Shown here one piece after another: positions 27,401 to 31,876 of a stretch of 64,000 nt of DNA. The position numbers and the translations under genes are program-made. Origin of the DNA: JAWPMV01 sp039819665 (lineage in GTDB: Bacteria > Bacteroidota > Bacteroidia > J057); NCBI GenBank assembly GCA_039819665.1, contig JBCBRM010000042.1:1-64000 (forward strand), read 5' to 3'. Positions within the stretch are counted from its first letter, which is position 1, and every line of letters begins with the position of its first letter. Under the pieces are notes generated by a model. The model ran no database searches, was not told where the DNA came from, and saw only the letters and a list, made by a program, of their open reading frames with translations.

Positions 27401-27556
27401 TTCTTCGATTACCTGCCAAAAGGAACCCATGTATTTGAATATGACCTTGTGGCTACTCAGGCTGGAGATTTCTCCAACGGCATCACCAGCATTCAGTCTA
27501 TGTATGCACCTGAGTTTACTTCGCACTCTGAGGGAATTCGCGTGCAGGTGAAATAG
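21431..27556 (+). CDS. Bacterial alpha-2-macroglobulin with intact thioester motif
   Basis: A 2041-residue exported protein with signal peptide (cleavage after SSILA) and no lipobox, so probably soluble in the periplasm or exported further. The first ~370 residues are helical and unlike standard MG domains. MG-type beta domains follow, including the MG2 hallmark FFTDRKIYRPGQ (YRPGQ at 599-603). A low-complexity Gly/Met/Ala/Glu stretch near 1170-1255 sits where eukaryotic A2Ms have the bait region. The A2M core starts near 1260 (NLQETAFFFPQL). The thioester CTEQ is at 1492-1495 within YPHECTEQ, followed by the alpha/alpha toroid and a receptor-like C-terminal domain. Function in bacteria: trapping attacking proteases. 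The usual partner PBP1C is not adjacent. The protein is longer than E. coli YfhM. Confidence 0.93.
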   Translation: MKFRITTFCSILLFFFHSSILAQNTNYSDSWKRVDSLLNKGLTRSALDLVNDIRSQAISEENSQQNIKALAEQIKLESIIQEKSDSLAIRMLETEIDKAKSPEKQILSSLLASAYWNYYQNNRYQILNRTQLEEASTDFQTWDARTFQGEIICLYEESIKEKDALQKLPVRDFEAIIEKAKDSELYRPSLYDLLAHKALDYLLTRQYGIIDPIETFDFDFEPLMVSAEDFQKLNWDNPEKLAREIRTFGLFQELIAEHKGKNDKAFIDVELKRLKYIKNHATGDEGEKEAAFKKELEALAKVAPKEAITGEVLFEIASLKANLGSKYNADEGEDFRWEKKEALELCEKIIQDYPETYGGSQAENLKISIERPSLELSMEEVYFPNAPLLAKIRYKNPESVCFRIVELSEKLSNTRNQSNYYKKLLKEGRSVRNWSIALKNEKDYQDHSTEIAIDELKNGRYVLLASFSDKFELDKDLIQHQEFQVSGIAYFLQSGIEAGKQGMYIRDRETGAALSGAKLQVYEESRRAEKMKKRGPSLTANKEGFVAFDFQEQYGRAQYIIKHKKDVLYSSKMYRYRGRPYGEERARQVIHFFTDRKIYRPGQTIYFKAIAMESMRNSHMLKKNHSLEIKFNDVNGQEIKKLSLKTNDFGSVQGSFTAPNNGLTGRMSIMTDGGYTDLSVEEYKRPKFEVTFDPVEGEYSLNDEVEVKGFAKAFAGSNIDGAKVSYRVVRGANFPYWYRGWRGGRMYPRFGSEKEITNGETETDIEGKFSISFTAEADKKIDRKFLPVFYYRLYADVVDISGETHSAQAYVQVAYTSLDLSMTVSEVVWQGKADSLQINTVNHNGSPLSAKGTLTINQLEAPKQIFRTRKWPAPDQPIMSKAEFTKNFPNTVYKDEDQVQSWPKTELKTRELDLEGMTQVGIDDLLQGAKNGKYEVVLTVKDPSGEELKLQRFFSYEDPEDKTPSVPVVLDASLENKAYEPGQTAVLNLQSSVKRLWVLYEVTQGGKVLQRDYIRLKGKKGEKIDIVLKEEHRGGLGVGVYAIYNNEFKSERKNISIPWTNKQLKLSWTTFRSKLSPGQEEEWRLKISGPKGEKVAAEMVASLYDESLDEFRSNYFGMSLYGSNYSSAAWNVDYGFAWNNSYRISDLPYPPRKYYNARDYDRLIAISAFGYGGGGRMMMKSRAVGARSRMNDQDLPVASMPAPSREAETISAPAADADKYRDSENADFDGTLDLYEKGGEDDMTQAEETGAKPTSEVPIRTNLQETAFFFPQLETNAEGEVVLSFKIPEALTRWKFLGLAHTKDLKVGTIGGNTVTQKELMVFPNMPRFLREGDKLAFTAKISNLSEKALSGNAEVRLLDALTMQPVESYFDLNTKVQKFEVKEGQSTVVSWEIEVPENVQAVVTQVIASAGEFSDGEENVLPILKNSMLVTESLPLAVRGEEQKTYTFKKLANSGASETLKHHNLTLEFSSNPAWYAVQSLPYLMEYPHECTEQIFSRFYANALATHVANSSPRVQQIFNQWKLDAQKLSKDQGALLSNLEKNQELKAVLLEETPWVLNARSESERKRRIGLLFDLNRMQSEFAKANKQLEERQNGNGAFSWFPGMRDSRYITQLIVTGIGHMDKLGVNSGNPEINGIGARGLAYLDNTIREDYQNLKKHKANLEEDHLGYTQIQYLYARSFYPNVPVAPKNVEAYNYYAGQAKKFWLSKSKYMQGMLALFNFRSGDPKVSGDILKSLKENAVFNEELGMYWKDATSGWYWYQAPIERHSLLLEAFQEAGKDEEAVEELKIWLLKNKQTNDWKTTRATVAAINALLSSGTDWLESSELVEIVVGGENIDPKTRPDAQVEAGTGYFMTSWAAQEINAEKATISLNKKDKGIAWGAMYWQYFEQLDKITFAETPLSLKKQLFLKKNSPEGPKLIAISDSSQIERGDKITVRVELRVDRAMEYVHMKDMRAAAFEPTETLSRYKYKAGLGWYQSTRDVATHFFFDYLPKGTHVFEYDLVATQAGDFSNGITSIQSMYAPEFTSHSEGIRVQVK

Positions 27557-27577
27557 GCTATTTGTAATAAAAATATG

Positions 27578-27605
27578 GTCGGGGCAGCTCATGAGCTGCC
27601 CCGAC
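27578..27605 (+). terminator. Perfect 28-bp palindrome after the A2M gene
   Basis: The sequence gtcggggcagctca and its exact complement form a 12-bp GC-rich stem with loop catg, 21 bp after the stop codon. Only a weak T tract follows (GTGTTTAATAA). The position favours a terminator. Confidence 0.65.
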
Positions 27606-27617
27606 GTGTTTAATAAA

Positions 27618-27749
27618 CCTCGTGTCATCCCGAGCCCGTCGAGGGACCTTTATCTTGCTGCCACCATCTTTCCCAATCTCATCAAAGAAGGTATTGGCAA
27701 AGCGGTAGGTAAAAGCTTAGGCCCTTCCTAAACTCAGGGTGACACGAGG
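27618..27749. repeat. MITE-like intergenic repeat with 17-bp inverted ends
   Basis: The left end cctcgtgtcatcccgag (27618-27634) and right end ctcagggtgacacgagg (27733-27749) are inverted repeats matching at 15 of 17 positions. The ~130-bp element has no reading frame. The end sequence resembles the 'tgtcatcccgag ... ctcagggtgaca' intergenic repeats familiar from many bacterial genomes. It sits between the A2M terminator and the stop codon of the leftward membrane-protein gene. No target duplication is obvious. Confidence 0.7.
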
Positions 27750-27754
27750 TCTGA

Positions 27755-28168
27755 TCACTTCCTCCCCTCATAGCGTATCCCCAAAATCATCACGCCCAAA
27801 TACACAAGCATAAAAAGGGTGTTAGCTAGTGCATCTTGAAAGAGTTCTCCATTTCGAAAGAAACCCATGCCCAGAAAAATCAGATAACGCCCCGCATTGA
27901 TCCCGGCTACCAAAGCGACCAGAGGAATCGTCGCTTCACGCTTTCTGTATATCGTCATGATAAATAAACCAATAGCAGACACAACAGAAGTAGAAGTCGA
28001 TAAGTGCCAACTCATGAAATTGGCATCTTGCGTGAGCTTCTCCAGATCGGAGACTTCCAATTGAGGAAGAATTAACTGATTCGTATAGATGGCATGTCCT
28101 AAGGCAGCCAGAATGGAAAGTACCGCCGCTGCCAGGTAATAATAATTGTGAACCTTAAGTCTCTTCAT
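27755..28168 (-). CDS. Four-helix membrane protein, probable TetR target
   Basis: A 137-residue integral membrane protein with four hydrophobic segments (about 9-27, 58-75, 82-102, 112-132) and short basic ends. I do not recognise a named family; it resembles small uncharacterised membrane proteins of the DUF4345/DoxX-like size class. It is transcribed divergently from a TetR regulator. A perfect 34-bp palindrome begins 8 bp before its start codon, so its expression is very probably repressed by that regulator. This suggests a role in response to a small molecule or membrane stress, by inference only. Confidence 0.8.
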   Translation of the reverse strand: MKRLKVHNYYYLAAAVLSILAALGHAIYTNQLILPQLEVSDLEKLTQDANFMSWHLSTSTSVVSAIGLFIMTIYRKREATIPLVALVAGINAGRYLIFLGMGFFRNGELFQDALANTLFMLVYLGVMILGIRYEGRK

Positions 28169-28175
28169 AGCTAAA

Positions 28176-28209
28176 AATATTTTCTAGTACAATTGTACTA
28201 GAAAATATT
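28176..28209. promoter_or_regulatory. Perfect 34-bp palindromic operator in the TetR divergent region
   Basis: The half-site aatattttctagtacaa is followed by its exact reverse complement. The core is TAGTACAATTGTACTA. It lies between the divergent starts at 28168 and 28247, as expected for the operator of the adjacent TetR-family gene. Confidence 0.85.
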
Positions 28210-28212
28210 GGC

Positions 28213-28227
28213 TTGTACAAGCGTACT
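28213..28227. promoter_or_regulatory. Second, imperfect operator-like half-site
   Basis: TTGTACAAGCGTACT shares the GTAC cores of the main palindrome and contains the perfect 8-bp palindrome TTGTACAA. It sits 20 bp before the TetR start codon and could be an auxiliary binding site for autorepression. Confidence 0.5.
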
Positions 28228-28246
28228 AATTGTTTATTTTTAAAAA

Positions 28247-28885
28247 GTGAAGACTAAAGACAAAATTTTGCGGACAGCTCTCCAACTTTTCAATGAACAA
28301 GGTTTTCGGACGGTAACGGTAGAAAATATCTGTGAAGATCTGGGGATTAGTAAGGGAAACTTCAATTACCACTTTCGGAAAAAAGAGAGCCTGATTGAAC
28401 TGCTCTATGACTCTATGGTGGAGGAGGTGAATGAACTCATATCAGCCATTCCATTTGAGGATGCTAAAGTCAGCTATTTCCTACAAACCCATCAGGCCCT
28501 CTTTCACATCCAGGCCAAATACCGCTTCTTCTTCCTCAACTTCTTTGAAATCCTCAATCATTACCCTGCCATAAAAGAAAAATACCTGCAGCGATACGAA
28601 TTGGAAAAGAATTTCGCCCACCAATCCCTCAAAGTATACATGGAAAAGGGAGTCTTGCGGAAAGATATCCGAGTGGAAGAATTGGATAGAATCATCGATG
28701 TGGGCTATGTGCTCAATAATTCCTGGGCTGTAGATGCAGAGATTCATTTTTCAGGCAATGAGCATCAGAAGATGATTCACTACCTGAAATTGTGTTGTGG
28801 GAGGTTAGAACCTTACTTAAGTCCTTCAGCAAAAAAAGAGTATTTGGCCTACTTTGATCGTCTTCAAAAGGAAATGCCTGTATGA
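28247..28885 (+). CDS. TetR/AcrR family transcriptional regulator
   Basis: A 212-residue cytoplasmic repressor. The N-terminal ~50 residues are a standard TetR helix-turn-helix (KILRTALQLFNEQGFRTVTV, then ICEDLGISKGNFNYHFRKKE). The C-terminal all-helical domain binds an unknown ligand. Its C-terminus resembles the TetR_C_Bacteroidota type (PYLSPSAKKEYLAYF). The start is GTG at 28247; an in-frame stop lies immediately upstream, so no longer form exists. The stop overlaps the next gene by ATGA (28882-28885), so a methyltransferase is co-translated. The palindrome at 28176-28209 is the likely operator for itself and the divergent membrane gene. Confidence 0.92.
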   Translation: MKTKDKILRTALQLFNEQGFRTVTVENICEDLGISKGNFNYHFRKKESLIELLYDSMVEEVNELISAIPFEDAKVSYFLQTHQALFHIQAKYRFFFLNFFEILNHYPAIKEKYLQRYELEKNFAHQSLKVYMEKGVLRKDIRVEELDRIIDVGYVLNNSWAVDAEIHFSGNEHQKMIHYLKLCCGRLEPYLSPSAKKEYLAYFDRLQKEMPV

Positions 28886-29406
28886 AAGATGAAACAGCTC
28901 TCGGATTGATCTCTGGGTTGAAACTAAATGGGGATGATCCTCAATTCTGGTTAGATTTAGGAGCAGGGGAGGGGACCTTTACAAAGGCCCTAGCACATCT
29001 GCTGCCTGCAGGGAGTGAAATCCTGGCCATGGATCAATCTTCCTCTTCTCTTCGAAAGATTCCTACTCATGTCGCTTCAATGCAAATCAACACCCATACA
29101 GGAGATTTTACGGAAATTCCTGAGGGCCTTCCTCAAGTTAACGGAATAATGATGGCAAATGCGATTCATTATATTCGGGAGAAGGAGGTGTTCCTCAGCA
29201 AATGGATAGAAGTTTCTACAGCTAGACCTACTTTTCTGATCATAGAATACGATACCCATAGAAGCAATAGCTGGGTTCCTTATCCCATCAGGCCACAGGC
29301 ACTGGAAGACTTATTTGTAGGCCTGGGATATAAGCAATTTGAAAAACTGGGAGAAATCCCTTCTCTTTATCATAATAAAATCTACGCTGCTCAAATAAAA
29401 CCCTAA
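28882..29406 (+). CDS. Class I SAM-dependent methyltransferase
   Basis: A 174-residue cytoplasmic protein, short for the family but complete. Motif I is WLDLGAGEGTFTKAL (about 23-37), the acidic end of strand 2 is ILAMDQSS, and motif II/post-I is TGDFTEIP. Strand 4 is NGIMMANAIHYI and strand 5 FLIIEYD. The substrate is unknown; the fold resembles small UbiE-like enzymes. The ATGA overlap with the TetR gene suggests that the regulator, this enzyme and the divergent membrane protein act in one ligand-controlled response, for example modifying a lipid or toxic small molecule. That idea is inference from layout. Confidence 0.88.
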   Translation: MKDETALGLISGLKLNGDDPQFWLDLGAGEGTFTKALAHLLPAGSEILAMDQSSSSLRKIPTHVASMQINTHTGDFTEIPEGLPQVNGIMMANAIHYIREKEVFLSKWIEVSTARPTFLIIEYDTHRSNSWVPYPIRPQALEDLFVGLGYKQFEKLGEIPSLYHNKIYAAQIKP

Positions 29407-29892
29407 TTCTTGCTGGGAATACAAGGTGTCGCACGTAAGTCAAGGATTGTTATTGCCGCTAAGGTGAGTTCAAAAATTTTCTGATAAAGCAAGGCCCTGA
29501 TATCAATACAGTGCAACAAATTTAATCCCCTATTATAGACGACAATTTGTATTAGGCTAATTATTTAGGAAGAAAAAATCTTCCCTCTAAGCCTATTGGG
29601 GTCATTGATATGCCAGGTTAATCTTGTGGGGGATTCCTATTCTTGGGCTTTCTTACTGCTTTATCAAGAATATTTACGGCACCATAGCCAATCTGGAAAT
29701 TATTTTTATATCCATATTGGAAAGTCTATATTTGTATTTTTATTTATAATGAATAATAATATATTTGTAACGACAAATTTGCGTCATGTAGTGGTTTGTT
29801 CCTCAGGTATTACATGAAGTATTTTATCCTGGCGATTTAATTCCAGATACGACCTGTATCTCTTATTTTAATTAATCTTAATATTCCCAATT
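29407..29892. other. AT-rich leader region before the tail-collar gene, with -7-box-like motifs
   Basis: I see no convincing gene in these 486 bp. Two exact matches to the Bacteroidota -7 box TAnnTTTG occur (TATATTTG at 29727-29734 and 29760-29767), so the tail-collar gene may be transcribed with a leader of about 120-160 bases. No well-spaced -33 TTTG box supports either strongly. Confidence 0.4.
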
Positions 29893-30420
29893 ATGAACGA
29901 TGGATATATCGGAGAGATTCGTATGTTTGCCGGTAACTTTGCTCCTTCGAACTGGTATTTTTGTAATGGTCAGCTTATCCAAATAGTTGATAACCAGGCA
30001 TTATTTGCAATAATCAGCACCCTTTATGGAGGCGATGGAAGGACAACGATGGCACTCCCTGACTTTAGAGGCGTTTTTCCCATGTCCTATGGCCGCAGTA
30101 GTACTACTGGTACAAACTATAATATCGGTCAAAGAGGAGGAAATGAAACTACTACCCTTACCCAATTAAATCTGCCAGCTCATAGTCATCCGCTAGTTGC
30201 CTCTAACACACCGGGTAATCTGAATTCCCCTCAATCTGCCCTCTTAGGAAATACAGGAACTTTTGATCAGGAATACGTAAATACTGCTTCAGATTTGGTT
30301 CAGATGTCTTCTCAGGCGATTGGACCAACTGGAAACGGGCAGTCGTTCTCAAATATGTCTCCTTACCTGGCGGTTAGTTTTATCATTTGTCATACTGGTA
30401 CCTTTCCTTCTCGTAGTTAG
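29893..30420 (+). CDS. Phage tail-collar domain protein (microcystin-dependent protein family)
   Basis: A 175-residue protein matching the MdpB-like tail-collar family along its whole length. It begins with the signature GEIRMFAGNFAPSNWYFCNGQ, then ALFAIISTLYGGDGRTTMALPDFRG, GQRGGNE, LPAHSHP (metal-binding His pair) and the C-terminal MSPYLAVSFIIC. The family derives from phage short tail-fibre collars. In free-living bacteria it often occurs as several linked copies without other phage genes. Here it is single and no phage gene is nearby. There is no signal peptide. Function is unknown. A strong terminator follows. Confidence 0.9.
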   Translation: MNDGYIGEIRMFAGNFAPSNWYFCNGQLIQIVDNQALFAIISTLYGGDGRTTMALPDFRGVFPMSYGRSSTTGTNYNIGQRGGNETTTLTQLNLPAHSHPLVASNTPGNLNSPQSALLGNTGTFDQEYVNTASDLVQMSSQAIGPTGNGQSFSNMSPYLAVSFIICHTGTFPSRS

Positions 30421-30440
30421 AACCTACTTGTTTCCTAATG

Positions 30441-30480
30441 AAAAAAGAGGAAGTCTTTTCATAGACTTCCTCTTTTTTTT
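30441..30480. terminator. Strong bidirectional terminator
   Basis: A 16-bp perfect stem (aaaaaagaggaagtct at 30441-30456, complement 30463-30478) with a 6-base loop and T runs in both directions. It separates the convergent tail-collar and T9SS genes. Confidence 0.93.
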
Positions 30481-30517
30481 AGGCTGTTATAAAAGGCAGT
30501 TTAAGCTAAGCCCAAAC

Positions 30518-31516
30518 TTACTGGATAAGTAATTTTCTTATCAAAGAGGTTTTTCCTGATTTGATCTGAACATGTATGAGGCCTTTTCCTAATGATTCGA
30601 TATCAACTGCTAAGAGGTTTTCGCCAATAGCTACATATTTTACTTTCTTAGATAAAAGCTTCCCCAGCATGTCATAAACAAAAATTTCGACCTTTCCTCT
30701 TTCAGGGGAAAGATAATCTATATAAAACTGCGAAGATTGACTGGGATTAGGATAAATCTGGCTTATCTCTGCTTCCTGAAGTACGCTATTTAGCTCTATG
30801 GTTTGACTGTATTCAAATTTTCCATCTATATCTACTTGTTTTAAACGGTAGTATGATACTCCCCTTAGAGGAGAAGTATCCAGAAAACTATAGCTTTGAA
30901 CTTCATTTGATCGACCAGCTCCAGTCAATTGACCGATGGACTCAAAATTTCCACTTTCACCTTTACGCTCAATCGAAAAATAGTCATTATTTATTTCTTG
31001 ACTTGTCTGCCATGATAATTCAATATGATTCTTAATGATTTCCCCATTAAAATCCATAAATCTTACAGGTAGTACCCCTTGTACATCCCCGCTGAAGGTT
31101 ACAAATTCACCTGAAGGACAGAGGCCTCCCAGTCCGTCCACCCAGGTGCCGAGACTCAAATTAGGGGGGTTCGGGTAGGAAGCACTATTATTATGATACA
31201 AGACAGCAGTAGTGTAATCAGGCGTTACAAGAGGTCCATCAGTATCCAACTGGATTTCCCAGCGGGAGTTTGCTGTACTCCATATGATCCTAAGCTCGCA
31301 AACACCTGCAGTACAACTTTGTGTAAAATCATTGGGAGTAGCCTCAAATGTGTTTCTAGTTATACTTCCATCGGTTACTGTACCTGTATTTGTCAAGGAG
31401 AAGTCCTGAGCACCCATTATGTTGGACGTACAACCCCTAAAGGTTATTTGTGAAAAGGAATATTGATAAAATAAAACTACAAGGAATAAGGTGAGTAAAG
31501 TAAGTTTTTGTTTCAT
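30518..31516 (-). CDS. Secreted protein with T9SS type A sorting domain
   Basis: The 332-residue protein is taken from the ATG at 31516, because the signal peptide (MKQKLTLLTLFLVVLFYQYSFS) begins there; the frame extends eight residues further upstream. A Cys-containing beta-rich N-terminal domain (four cysteines, residues 29, 68, 73 and 133) is followed by a variant of the 'PVEWL.F' domain (PVRFMDF, 150-156; SYYRLKQVDIDG). The T9SS C-terminal domain starts near 252 (IYPNPSQS) and ends SLIRKLLIQ. Its N-terminal domain differs from the other T9SS proteins here and matches nothing I know. Confidence 0.88.
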   Translation of the reverse strand: MKQKLTLLTLFLVVLFYQYSFSQITFRGCTSNIMGAQDFSLTNTGTVTDGSITRNTFEATPNDFTQSCTAGVCELRIIWSTANSRWEIQLDTDGPLVTPDYTTAVLYHNNSASYPNPPNLSLGTWVDGLGGLCPSGEFVTFSGDVQGVLPVRFMDFNGEIIKNHIELSWQTSQEINNDYFSIERKGESGNFESIGQLTGAGRSNEVQSYSFLDTSPLRGVSYYRLKQVDIDGKFEYSQTIELNSVLQEAEISQIYPNPSQSSQFYIDYLSPERGKVEIFVYDMLGKLLSKKVKYVAIGENLLAVDIESLGKGLIHVQIKSGKTSLIRKLLIQ

Positions 31517-31540
31517 GGAGAAGATGATTTCTTCCCGCAA

Positions 31541-31876
31541 AAAGTGATCTTTTTGAATCGGTGCAAAAATCTTTTAAGCTAGAAGCTAACACTTTGAATT
31601 TGAGGTTTTTGACTAAATAATCAGTTAATTTAATGCACCTGAAATTGCTCCTATAATTTTTTAGCTGTTCGGGGGGGAGCATGATTTTATGAGAGTTTGA
31701 AAGTGAAGCTGGGGCAAAAGTAAACGTCTTGATAGGAGAAATTTTTTGGAGATTATGTAGGTGGCAGTATACGAAATTGGCGAAGCTTATATTCTTTCCC
31801 TACATTGCCCTTTTATTAACGAATCTCCTGATAAAAGTTCCCTTAAATTAGCTGGGATATTTTCGAAAAAATCTGG
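31541..31876. other. Divergent intergenic region
   Basis: About 330 bp between the leftward T9SS gene and the rightward AddB-like gene. I see no gene, repeat or strong hairpin. TATTTTCG at 31858-31865 loosely resembles a -7 box. Confidence 0.4.

Noticed and set aside
29596..29817. 73-codon plus-strand open frame in the 29.4-29.9-kb gap
   Set aside because: AT-rich, no homology, hydrophobic only through T-rich codons; more likely leader DNA.
29893..30420. Prophage remnant around the tail-collar gene
   Set aside because: The flanks contain TetR, methyltransferase and T9SS genes; the family commonly occurs as a chromosomal singleton.
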